From positions 1-24,923 of the forward strand of contig JAEWWW010000025.1 in NCBI GenBank assembly GCA_023396215.1: a stretch of DNA of 24,923 bases, written 5' to 3'. This document shows, piece after piece, positions 14,288 through 21,168 of this stretch. Source of the DNA: Bacillota bacterium. GTDB lineage: Bacteria > Bacillota > Clostridia > Oscillospirales > Ruminococcaceae. Positions within the stretch are counted from its first letter, which is position 1, and each line of letters starts with the position of its first letter. Made by a program: the position numbers and the translations under genes. Below the pieces are notes generated by a model that saw nothing but the letters and a program-made list of their open reading frames with translations, did not search any database and was not told the origin of the DNA.

Positions 14288-15163
14288 TCACAGCCCCCTT
14301 TCATCCAAAATGTTCAAAATTGTATCTTTGATGGCCTCGCCGGCAAATACCGGCGCCACCTTGCCGGGCAGCGAAAGCGCCCAGATGGTTTTTATCCCAA
14401 GGCAGCGGGCGGTTTCAAAATCCACCCCGCCGGGCTTTGAGGCAAGGTCGATGACCAGACAGTTGCGGGAAAGCCGTGAAAGGATGCCTTCATCCAGCAC
14501 CACCGCCGGGATGGTGTTAAACACCAAATCGGCCTCGCAGGCGACGTCCTCCAGCAACGAAATATGTATCGCCCTGCAATGGTAAATCTCAATCCAGGCA
14601 AGGTCGCTGTATTTGCGGGCCGCAACCGTCACATTTGCCCCCATGGCCACCAAAATCCGCGCCAGCACCTTGGCTATTCTGCCAAAGCCGGTGATGAGTA
14701 TGTTGCGCCCAAAGATGGTGGTGGGCAGCTCGTTCATGGCGATGGCGATGGCCCCTTCCGCGGTGGGCACCGAGTTGAGCACCGCGAGCTCTTCCCGCTC
14801 GAGGTAGTCTATCAGCTCGACCCCCGCGCTGCGGGCGGCGGCGGCAATCTCTGCCGTAACCCTGCCCCCCATCACCACAGCCCCCGGCTCCACTGCTCTA
14901 AAACACTTGGCCAGCTCCAGCTCCTGCAATCCAAAGGGCGCATTGACCGTTTGGCCATCCAGCGAGATGGGCAGCGGCAGCACCACCACATTCGCGGCGC
15001 CCAGCGCCTCCTTATATCCCGCGGTAGAAACAACCTTGGACGACAGCTCTACCTCCTTATCAAAAAGTACGCCGTATACCCGGTAGCCCCGCTGGGCCAG
15101 CCGGTTGGCCAGATGCGCCTGCCGAAGGTCGCCGCCAATGACGGCAAATATTTTTTCCTGCAT
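14288..15163 (-). CDS. dpaA: Dipicolinate synthase subunit A
   Basis: The 291-residue product is SpoVFA-like. An N-terminal nucleotide-binding-like segment, IFAVIGGDLRQAHLANRLAQRGYRVYG, is followed by the family-specific VVLPLPISLDGQTVNAPF. A second Rossmann segment, NILITGFGRIAKVLARILVAMGANVTVAAR, binds NAD(P), and the C-terminal part has LVIDLASKPGGVDF. It catalyses the oxidation to dipicolinate together with DpaB. The ATG at 15163 has a GGGGGGA ribosome binding site 5 nt upstream and gives the usual N-terminus; the longer in-frame form from 15196 adds 11 residues not expected in the family. In Bacillus this operon is expressed by sigma-K, and a sigma-K-like sequence lies about 110 bp upstream here. 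Confidence 0.95.
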   Translation of the reverse strand: MQEKIFAVIGGDLRQAHLANRLAQRGYRVYGVLFDKEVELSSKVVSTAGYKEALGAANVVVLPLPISLDGQTVNAPFGLQELELAKCFRAVEPGAVVMGGRVTAEIAAAARSAGVELIDYLEREELAVLNSVPTAEGAIAIAMNELPTTIFGRNILITGFGRIAKVLARILVAMGANVTVAARKYSDLAWIEIYHCRAIHISLLEDVACEADLVFNTIPAVVLDEGILSRLSRNCLVIDLASKPGGVDFETARCLGIKTIWALSLPGKVAPVFAGEAIKDTILNILDERGL

Positions 15164-15270
15164 GAAAATCCCCCCAATATTCTTGACCATGGTCACATCT
15201 GCCCCACCCCGTACAAGGGGGGCAAAGCGCTGTTCACATCCCGCTTTCCTTATAAATAAGGGCTATACCA

Positions 15271-15296
15271 TACTATGAGAGCAAAGGGTATTGAGT
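15271..15296 (-). promoter_or_regulatory. Possible sigma-K-type promoter of dpaAB
   Basis: On the minus strand an AC dinucleotide (15296-15295) is followed after 17 nt by CATAGTATG. The mother-cell sigma-K consensus is AC, 16-17 nt, CATAnnnTA, so only the last base differs. The CATAGTA core also matches the sigma-G -10 box CATnnTA, but no matching sigma-G -35 box is present. The site lies about 110 nt upstream of the dpaA start. Confidence 0.35.
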
Positions 15297-15422
15297 GAAA
15301 AGCCGCGGCTGCCCTGCCGAAGGGCTGTTTACCGCCTGATATTGCGGGTTTTGGGGGTAAAAGGCCGAAAACTGGCGCCCCTTTGCAGGGGCATTTTGCT
15401 GGCGGCGGGCTAAAAAATATGG

Positions 15423-15428
15423 TATACT
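15423..15428 (+). promoter_or_regulatory. Candidate -10 box for the oxidoreductase gene
   Basis: TATACT lies about 100 nt upstream of the ATG at 15527 within an AT-rich island. No good -35 box is placed 17 bp upstream, so the promoter assignment is tentative. A short GCCCCT-ttgc-AGGGGC hairpin precedes it (15378-15393). Confidence 0.3.
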
Positions 15429-15526
15429 TTTCTTAATAAACCCGGCGGCTTTTGGGCGGGCTTGCCCGTGCCGCCTGTTATCCCGCGCAAAAGGCGCAGG
15501 CAAAAACGAAGGGACAGGTGAAGAAA

Positions 15527-16390
15527 ATGAAGAAGATTGGGTTTATCGGCGTGGGCATCATGGGCAAATCGATGGTGCGCAACCTGATGAAGCGGGACTA
15601 TGAGCTTTCTATCTACGCCAGAAACAGGGCCAAGGTGGAGGATGTTATCGCCGAGGGTGCGGTGTTTCACCCCAGCATCGCCCAGTGTGTGGCGGATTGC
15701 GACGCGGTCATTACCATCGTGGGCATGCCCAGCGATGTGGAGCAGGTTTATCTGGGTGAGGACGGCATACTGGCCCATGCCAAGGCGGGGGCGTATGTCA
15801 TCGATATGACCACCTCCAGCCCCAAGCTGGCGGCGGCCATCTATGAGCGGGCCAAACAGAAAGGGCTGCGGGCGCTGGACGCCCCGGTCACCGGCGGCGA
15901 TACCGGCGCCAAAAACGGCACCCTTGCCATACTGGTGGGCGGCGACCAGCCCGACTTTAACGCCTGCCTGCCCCTCTTTGAGGCCATGGGGCAGAATATC
16001 CGGTATCAGGGGCCCGCGGGCTGCGGGCAGCACGCCAAGATGGCCAACCAGATTATGATTGCGGGCACCATCTCGGGCCTGTGCGAGGCGCTGACCTATG
16101 CCCGTGCAAAGGGGCTGGACCTGCCGACGCTGCTGGCTTCGGTATCCACCGGCGCGGCCGCCAGCAAGCAGTTGGACGCAAATGCGCCCAAGATTTTAGC
16201 ACAGGATTATGACCCCGGGTTTTTCATTAAGCATTTTATTAAGGATATGAAGCTGGCGCAGGAGGAGGCGGGCGACAGCGGCCTGAGCCTCGAGGTGCTG
16301 GCCACCGCGCTGGCCAATTACGAGGGCCTTGCGCAGCAGGGCTATGGCGATTTGGGAACACAGGCGCTGATAAAGCATTACGAGCGGTAG
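15527..16390 (+). CDS. NAD(P)-dependent beta-hydroxyacid dehydrogenase (3-hydroxyisobutyrate dehydrogenase/tartronate semialdehyde reductase family)
   Basis: The 287-residue protein opens with the Rossmann motif IGFIGVGIMGKSMVRNLMK. It then has the substrate-binding DAPVTGGDTGAKNGTLAILVGG near residues 118-139, the catalytic Lys in GCGQHAKMANQIMIAG, and the C-terminal FFIKHFIKDMKLAQEEA. These are the four signatures of the beta-hydroxyacid dehydrogenase family, which interconverts hydroxyacids and semialdehydes with NAD(P). The substrate (3-hydroxyisobutyrate, tartronate semialdehyde or a related acid) cannot be set from sequence. The ATG at 15527 starts directly at the Rossmann strand and has AGGTGA upstream. 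It is probably monocistronic, divergent from dpaAB and ended by the hairpin at 16450. Confidence 0.93.
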   Translation: MKKIGFIGVGIMGKSMVRNLMKRDYELSIYARNRAKVEDVIAEGAVFHPSIAQCVADCDAVITIVGMPSDVEQVYLGEDGILAHAKAGAYVIDMTTSSPKLAAAIYERAKQKGLRALDAPVTGGDTGAKNGTLAILVGGDQPDFNACLPLFEAMGQNIRYQGPAGCGQHAKMANQIMIAGTISGLCEALTYARAKGLDLPTLLASVSTGAAASKQLDANAPKILAQDYDPGFFIKHFIKDMKLAQEEAGDSGLSLEVLATALANYEGLAQQGYGDLGTQALIKHYER

Positions 16391-16449
16391 AGGCTATACA
16401 GCGATAAGTGTGCACCAAAGAGCGGCTCGGTGACTTTTGGCGCAGACTA

Positions 16450-16485
16450 AAACGGGCGTAAACCTTGTAAGGTTTACGCCCGTTT
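16450..16485. terminator. Hairpin terminator between convergent genes
   Basis: A perfect 15-bp stem AAACGGGCGTAAACC (16450-16464) with its complement (16471-16485) surrounds the loop ttgtaa. Tails are modest (TTTACTATT on plus, TTTTAGTC on minus). It separates the dehydrogenase from the leftward XRE gene. Confidence 0.7.
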
Positions 16486-16580
16486 ACTATTGTAGAGTCA
16501 ACACACTGCAAACTGTTGGGTCGGGTAGCCGAAAACCGCACAGCAAAAGATAACGGGGGCCGATGTACCGGTGATAGTTC

Positions 16581-17195
16581 TTATTCCTTGCTGCGCTTTT
16601 TTAGCACCACGGCGAGGATAACGCCGGTAATCATCATCACGATACCCACCACCATCATCGCCGTGCCCATTACAGAAACAGGGTTGTTGGCCGCTATATC
16701 AGCGAAGAAATCATCCATCTGGGTTTCCTGCTGCTCAAAAAAGTCGCCGCCTCCCTCGAAAAAACCGCCGCCGGGCATCCCCCCAAGGCTACCGGTGAGC
16801 ATTCTGCGCACAAGGTATCGCGCCAGCGCGCCCATGCCCGCGACCCCCGCGCCCATCACAGCCAGATAGACGCCAAACAGCCATCCGTAGCGGCGCAGCA
16901 GGCGGCCAATCGTCCCCGGCAGCGCGTCTACCCAGGTGGCCCTGGCCTCCGGCTGAAGCATGTCCGCGGCAGGCCCGGCGGCCTTTTCCTCCACCGGCGG
17001 GGCATCGCTGAGCAGCCAATCGGTCGTTACGCCAAAGGTCTCGGCCAAAAGCAGCAGCTTATTGACCTCGGGTACCGCCTCCCCTGTTTCCCATTTGCTG
17101 ACCGACTGGCGGGATACCCCCAACCGCTCGGCCAGCGCCTCCTGAGATAGCCCGGCCTTTTTGCGGCAATATAGTATTTTTTCTTGCAGCTTCAT
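16581..17195 (-). CDS. XRE-family regulator with C-terminal membrane segments
   Basis: The 204-residue product has an N-terminal XRE/Cro helix-turn-helix (about 6-60, with GLSQEALAERLGVSRQSVSKWETGEAVPEV). A charged linker follows, then two hydrophobic segments: WLFGVYLAVMGAGVAGMGAL around residues 115-135, and GTAMMVVGIVMMITGVILAVVL near the C-terminus. Between them is a Gly/Phe/Glu-rich loop (GGMPGGGFFEGGGDFFEQ). It is therefore a likely membrane-tethered repressor. This layout recurs in clostridia, but its signal is unknown. The ATG at 17195 is fixed by AAAGGAG. The upstream region contains several GTTGC/GCAAC palindromes that could be its operators. No effector gene is co-transcribed. Confidence 0.88.
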   Translation of the reverse strand: MKLQEKILYCRKKAGLSQEALAERLGVSRQSVSKWETGEAVPEVNKLLLLAETFGVTTDWLLSDAPPVEEKAAGPAADMLQPEARATWVDALPGTIGRLLRRYGWLFGVYLAVMGAGVAGMGALARYLVRRMLTGSLGGMPGGGFFEGGGDFFEQQETQMDDFFADIAANNPVSVMGTAMMVVGIVMMITGVILAVVLKKRSKE

Positions 17196-17244
17196 AATGA
17201 ACTCCTTTCGGTTGATGGTTTGGTGCCAGCTTACCAGCCAAAGT

Positions 17245-17344
17245 GGTTGCGGAGCAACCGACAGGAGCTTGAAAAAGCGCAACCGGCAGTTGCGGCACAG
17301 GCAAAAGCCCTTTCTATTTACTAATTTTAAGGCCTGTTGCAACC
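17245..17344. promoter_or_regulatory. Cluster of GTTGC/GCAAC palindromes upstream of the XRE gene
   Basis: Six half-sites form three dyads: GGTTGC-gga-GCAACC (17245-17259), CGCAAC-cggca-GTTGCG (17278-17294) and GTTGCAAC (17336-17343). GCAACC occurs three times. A fourth, looser dyad AACCC...GGGTT follows at 17341-17357. No strong promoter or gene was found in the 327-bp gap 17196-17522, and no open frame there is supported. The repeated dyads look like an operator array. Confidence 0.45.
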
Positions 17345-17522
17345 CTCAATTGGGGTTTTATATTATTTGTAGGTTAGGCCGAAATTTGCCTGCGCGGCGC
17401 AATAAGCGCCGTGCCGGCCCTGTACCCCGCCCTGTATCCGCATAGGGCCTAAGCCAAAACAGCTTAAGCCCTTTTGCTGTTGTGTGGGCAGCGCGACGCC
17501 GAGAGGCCGAGGGCTTTTCACC

Positions 17523-18401
17523 TTAAAAGATGCCGGGCAGCCAGTGGGCCAAGGCCAGCCCTGCCGCAAAGGAGGCTCCGTTGGCAACTAATGCGTAGAC
17601 CCAGGGTTTCCAGCCGGGAACCCTTTCTGTACCATAGCTCCCCAGATGCTGCGTGTACAGAGCCGCTTCAATGAGGAATACCACAAGCTCCAGCAGGATG
17701 TAGAACATGACAAATGCCAGCGGGCCGGAGCGGTAATTGATAATATGGAGGGTCAGGTTGAGGGCAACCTGTGTCACGATATTGACCAGCACAATGAAGC
17801 GGAACTGCCTTTTTTGCCGAAAACCGAACAGAAGCGCTATTGCCAGCTCGATGGCGATGGTCAGCAAAATACGGACCAGCAGCGGGAAAATTTCGTCGGT
17901 GTAGTCGTGGGATTTTGCTACGGTCATCCCGGCAGCCTGTGGGGCCGGGGAAACCTCGGCGGCAAAATAGCTGTGGAAGGCGTAGCTCTCGTAGCTTTGG
18001 CCGCTGACAATAAAGCGGTCTGTTTCGGGGAAGTACAGCAGGATTTTAAATTCGTGCGGCGGGTAGTAGGTCCATTTAAACTGCTGAGTTTGGGAACAGT
18101 CCTGAAAAAACTGGAGGAAATAAAAGCCGTCCGCATCCTCATACTGCACAAACTTCAGAAAGATATCGTATTCCTCGTCCTCTTCCTGATAGCGCATATA
18201 CTCCTGATTGCTGCCGGACAGCGCCGTATGCGGGCCGGTGGATTTGACGCGGGAGAGGAGGGTGGCATAATAATGCTGCCCCTCAAGGCCGCTGAAATCC
18301 ACCACTACCGATGGCTTCGGCCCCATATCCGCGTGGGCTGTCAGGGGGAATATCCATAGGATTGCAAAAGCGCATATCAATATCGAAACCGCTTTTTTCA
18401 C
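17523..18401 (-). CDS. Unrecognised exported membrane protein
   Basis: The 292-residue product starts with a signal peptide (KK, hydrophobic stretch ending LTAHA, cleavage before DMGPKPS). An extracellular domain of about 150 residues follows, rich in Tyr, Phe and acidic residues (EEDEEYDIFLKFVQYEDADGFYFLQFF). About four membrane segments close the protein (from FPLLVRILLTIAIELAIALLF onward). I recognise no enzyme or transporter motif. The start of the mature part, ADMGPKPSVVVDF, resembles a pattern seen in other clostridial hypothetical proteins, but I cannot name a family with confidence. The start is a GTG at 18401 with GAGGAGGG upstream; the frame extends to 18464 but without a ribosome binding site there. 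Confidence 0.7.
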   Translation of the reverse strand: MKKAVSILICAFAILWIFPLTAHADMGPKPSVVVDFSGLEGQHYYATLLSRVKSTGPHTALSGSNQEYMRYQEEDEEYDIFLKFVQYEDADGFYFLQFFQDCSQTQQFKWTYYPPHEFKILLYFPETDRFIVSGQSYESYAFHSYFAAEVSPAPQAAGMTVAKSHDYTDEIFPLLVRILLTIAIELAIALLFGFRQKRQFRFIVLVNIVTQVALNLTLHIINYRSGPLAFVMFYILLELVVFLIEAALYTQHLGSYGTERVPGWKPWVYALVANGASFAAGLALAHWLPGIF

Positions 18402-18584
18402 GCTGCACCCTCCTCGCCAAAATGCTGTCTGTTTACTTTTCAACCATAGCACAGTTTGCCCCATAAGAAAAGACGCAGCCCTCCATTTTGTGGGGAGCAG
18501 CGCCTTGTCTGGGCAGATCGGGGTATAGTTGCCGCGTGTTTGTTGCCGCTCTATGGCCCGCCCGGCAGGGGCGTATCGGTCAGG

Positions 18585-19331
18585 CTATCGACATTTGGAA
18601 AGGTAGGACTCATAGGTGTATCTCAGCCGCTTCTGGGTGGAAGTCCCGTAGTTGATGGCCTCGGCCGGGCAACGGTGCAGGCAGCGCAGGCAGTGGTCGC
18701 ATTTTGGCAGCGCCCAAAGGGGTTTGTTGCCGCTCATCTCAATCGCGCCTACCGGGCAACCTTTCATGCACAGCCCGCAGCCGATGCAGGCATCGCTGAC
18801 GTTAAAGGGCGAGGTGGTTCGGGCTTTTTCATAGGACGCATGCATCATGGGCGTTATTGCCCGGATAAACCGATTGCTGCGGTAAGGCTTCTGCTCCCCC
18901 GCGATAATGTTATCAAGGGCTTTTTCTGCGCGGAGCAGCCTCCTTTTCTGCGCCCCAAAGGACGGCACATTATGTAAGACCGAGTAGTTGGTAACCATGA
19001 CGAGGGGGTAGAAGGTGGGCTTGGGAAGCCCTTTTTCCAAAAGTAAGCTTTCTATCGGTACATCCGCGCCGCCCATATAGCCGCCGCAGGTGATAACGAC
19101 CGCGATTTTGCTGACATTGCGAAACTCGCTCTGCCGGACAAAGGCTTCCATCCGGTTGGAGATGCCCCAAAAGCAGTTGAAGGTCACCAGCCACAGGGTT
19201 TCGCCATCCTCCATATGAAATAAGGAGGGCAGCCCGGGGGCGCAAATGTCAACAAGGGCGCCTCCAAAGGCCTCGTGTATTTTTAGAGCGACATGTTTGG
19301 AATTGCCGGTTGCGCTATAATATATGACCAT
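18585..19331 (-). CDS. EFR1 family ferredoxin (flavodoxin plus 2x[4Fe-4S])
   Basis: The 248-residue product has an N-terminal flavodoxin-like part beginning VIYYSATGNSKHVAL, the FMN phosphate loop, with the further FMN-site stretch VITCGGYMGG. The C-terminal ferredoxin domain has two [4Fe-4S] motifs, CIGCGLCMKGCP and CDHCLRCLHRCP (about residues 183-225). This is the EFR1 arrangement, thought to shuttle low-potential electrons in anaerobes; the redox partner is not encoded nearby. The ATG at 19331 has GGGGAG 7 nt upstream and a TATAAT box at 19355-19360. It is monocistronic, just downstream of the terminators of the sugar-acid operon. Confidence 0.92.
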   Translation of the reverse strand: MVIYYSATGNSKHVALKIHEAFGGALVDICAPGLPSLFHMEDGETLWLVTFNCFWGISNRMEAFVRQSEFRNVSKIAVVITCGGYMGGADVPIESLLLEKGLPKPTFYPLVMVTNYSVLHNVPSFGAQKRRLLRAEKALDNIIAGEQKPYRSNRFIRAITPMMHASYEKARTTSPFNVSDACIGCGLCMKGCPVGAIEMSGNKPLWALPKCDHCLRCLHRCPAEAINYGTSTQKRLRYTYESYLSKCR

Positions 19332-19354
19332 TGGAGCACTCCCCTTTTGCTTTC

Positions 19355-19384
19355 ATTATAGCAAAAAAGCATAGCCCCCCACAA
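19355..19384 (-). promoter_or_regulatory. Probable promoter of the EFR1 gene, overlapping an upstream terminator
   Basis: On the minus strand TATAAT (19360-19355) is preceded at 18 bp by TTGTGG (19384-19379). The -35 box lies inside the loop of the hairpin at 19370-19397. Confidence 0.5.
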
Positions 19385-19402
19385 GGAAGGCTATGTCTTT
19401 TT
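19364..19402. terminator. Bidirectional hairpin terminator
   Basis: CATAGCC (19370-19376) pairs with GGCTATG (near 19389-19395). The right side is followed by TCTTTTT and the left, on the minus strand, by CTTTTTTGC. It would stop read-through from the sugar-acid operon. Confidence 0.65.
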
Positions 19403-19409
19403 ATTGGAG

Positions 19410-19457
19410 AACAATACCCCCCGATGTAGAAAACCAACTACATCAGGGGGTATTGTT
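19410..19457 (-). terminator. Long hairpin at the end of the sugar-acid operon
   Basis: AACAATACCCCC (19410-19421) and GATGTAG (19423-19429) pair with CTACATC (19438-19444) and GGGGGTATTGTT (19446-19457). The result is a 19-bp stem with one mismatch and an 8-nt loop. The T-tail is weak, but the hairpin starts 18 bp after the kinase stop and is followed by a second terminator. Confidence 0.6.
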
Positions 19458-19475
19458 ATGAAAAAACGAAAATGG

Positions 19476-20498
19476 TTACCGCTGCACCCGGCCCGAGGCG
19501 TTCCCTGCTGCCAGAGATTCTACCTCCTGCACCGAGAGCAGGCTGAAATCGTGCTCGATGGAGTGCTTGAGGCAGGAGGCAGCCACAGCGAAGTTGATGG
19601 CTTTTTGGCTGTCGTATCCCTGAAGCTGGGCGTAAATCAGAGCGCCGCCAAAGGAGTCTCCGCCGCCTACGCGGTCGACAATATGCACGGTGTAGTTGGG
19701 CGCAAAGAAGGCCTCTTTGCCGCTGTAGAGCATGCCCGACCAATTGTTGTCACTGGCCGAGAGGCTGCCCCGCAGGGTAATGGCCACTTGGCGAAAGCCA
19801 AAGCGGCTGGTCAGCTGCTCGGCCACAGACACATATCCCTCCTGGCTGAGCTTGCCTGTCTGAATGTCGGTGGCCTGCGCCCGGATGCCGAACACATCCA
19901 TGGCGTCCTCCTCGTTGGCGATGCACAGATCCACAAAGGGCATCAGCTCGCCCATGGTTTTGCCGGCCTCCTCGCGGGACCATAGCTTTTTTCGGTAGTT
20001 GAGGTCACAGCTTACCGTAATGCCCTTTGCCTTGGCGGTCTGGCAGGCCTTGAGGCAGATTTGGGGCAGGTTGCCCCCCAGCGCCGGGGTGATACCGGTA
20101 AAGTGGAACCAGTCGGCGTCCTGGAAAATCTTATCCCAGTCAAAGTCATCCTCGGACGCTGTGGCAATGGAGGACCCGGCCCGGTCGTAGATGACCTTGG
20201 AGGCCCGCTGGGAGGCTCCCTTTTCTACGAAGTAGATGCCCAGACGGTCGCCGCCACGCACCACGCTTGCGGTATCCACGCCGTAGCGCCGCAGCTCGTT
20301 GACGGCGCATTGGCCGATTTCGTGGCCGGGCACCCGGGTCACATATGCGGCGTCAATGCCATAGTTTGAGAGCGCCACCGCCACATTGGCCTCGCCTCCG
20401 GCGTAGGTAGCCTCAAACTCTTGGGCCTGAACAAAGCGCAGATACCCCTTGGGGTTGAGGCGCATCATAATTTCTCCAAAACAGACGACACGTTTCAC
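19476..20498 (-). CDS. PfkB-type 2-keto-3-deoxy sugar-acid kinase (KdgK-like)
   Basis: The 340-residue product is a ribokinase/PfkB kinase. It opens VVCFGEIMMRLNPKGYLRFVQAQEFEATYAGGEANVAVALSNYG, the pattern of KDG kinases with the GGEANVA substrate loop. It has FTGITPALGG and SCDLNYRKKLWS, and the C-terminal signature RVGGGDSFGGALIY with the catalytic Asp. It would phosphorylate 2-keto-3-deoxygalactonate (or -gluconate) at position 6 for the aldolase encoded just upstream. Enterobacterial galactonate operons use the unrelated DgoK here. The start is a GTG overlapping the aldolase stop as GTGA, with AGGAAGGAG inside the aldolase gene. It is the last gene of the operon. Confidence 0.93.
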   Translation of the reverse strand: MKRVVCFGEIMMRLNPKGYLRFVQAQEFEATYAGGEANVAVALSNYGIDAAYVTRVPGHEIGQCAVNELRRYGVDTASVVRGGDRLGIYFVEKGASQRASKVIYDRAGSSIATASEDDFDWDKIFQDADWFHFTGITPALGGNLPQICLKACQTAKAKGITVSCDLNYRKKLWSREEAGKTMGELMPFVDLCIANEEDAMDVFGIRAQATDIQTGKLSQEGYVSVAEQLTSRFGFRQVAITLRGSLSASDNNWSGMLYSGKEAFFAPNYTVHIVDRVGGGDSFGGALIYAQLQGYDSQKAINFAVAASCLKHSIEHDFSLLSVQEVESLAAGNASGRVQR

Positions 20499-21157
20499 GG
20501 TTGGACTCCTTCCTTTGCGGCGCGCACATACTCTTTGGCCAGTGCGGTAATTTTTTCAAACTCATTGTTGGCAATCCACTGGCTGTTGACCAGTCTGCCG
20601 CCGATACCGGCGCCCAAGGCTCCCGCCTTGAGATAATCGGCCAGATTTTTCTCGTCGATGCCCCCTACCGCCAAAAACCGCAGGTGGCTCAGAGGCGCTT
20701 TTACCGCCTTGATGTAGCCGGGGCCCAGACTGGTGACCGGAAACAGCTTGATAAAATCCGCGCCGGCCTGATGGGCGGCCATGGCCTCGGTGGGTGTGAG
20801 CGCCCCGGGGATAGACACCAGATTTCTTTCCCGGGTGGCCTTAATTACCTGAGGGTCGGCGTTGGGAGAAATGATGTATTTTGCCCCCGCCTCGCCAGCC
20901 ATGTGAACCTGCCCGGGGGTGAGCACCGTACCTGCCCCGACGATGACGCCGCCGGCCAGTTGGTCGGCGATTTGGGCGATGGCTTGGGCGGTTTTGGGCC
21001 AGCTGTCGGGGGCTTTTTGGTCAAAAGTGACCTCCACCAGAGAAATGCCGCCCTCCATGAGGGCGCGGGCCACGGGCAGCACCTTTTCGGGCTGTGCGCC
21101 CCGCACAATGGCTATAATCTTATGCTCTAAAATGGCATTGATGACTGTTTGGCGCAT
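20495..21157 (-). CDS. eda: KDPG/KDPGal aldolase (class I, Eda/DgoA family)
   Basis: The 220-residue product is a class I aldolase with the KHG/KDPG pattern: IIAIVRGAQPEKVLPVARALMEGGISLVEVTFD (carrying the Glu of EVTF), VIVGAGTVLTPGQV, KYIISPNADPQVI, and the Schiff-base Lys in GADFIKLFPVTSLGPGYIKAVKAPL, then FLAVGGID. It would split the phosphorylated 2-keto-3-deoxy acid into pyruvate and glyceraldehyde-3-phosphate. Its place after galactonate dehydratase makes 6-phospho-2-dehydro-3-deoxygalactonate (DgoA function) the likely substrate, though KDPG is possible. The ATG at 21157 is preceded by AAAGGAGG; an upstream start at 21175 would lie inside the dehydratase gene without a better site. Confidence 0.94.
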   Translation of the reverse strand: MRQTVINAILEHKIIAIVRGAQPEKVLPVARALMEGGISLVEVTFDQKAPDSWPKTAQAIAQIADQLAGGVIVGAGTVLTPGQVHMAGEAGAKYIISPNADPQVIKATRERNLVSIPGALTPTEAMAAHQAGADFIKLFPVTSLGPGYIKAVKAPLSHLRFLAVGGIDEKNLADYLKAGALGAGIGGRLVNSQWIANNEFEKITALAKEYVRAAKEGVQP

Positions 21158-21168
21158 CGGTACCTCCT

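Noticed and set aside
15273..15503. Minus-strand 76-codon frame upstream of dpaA
   Set aside because: No ribosome binding site, low similarity to anything known, and it overlaps promoter-like sites on both strands.
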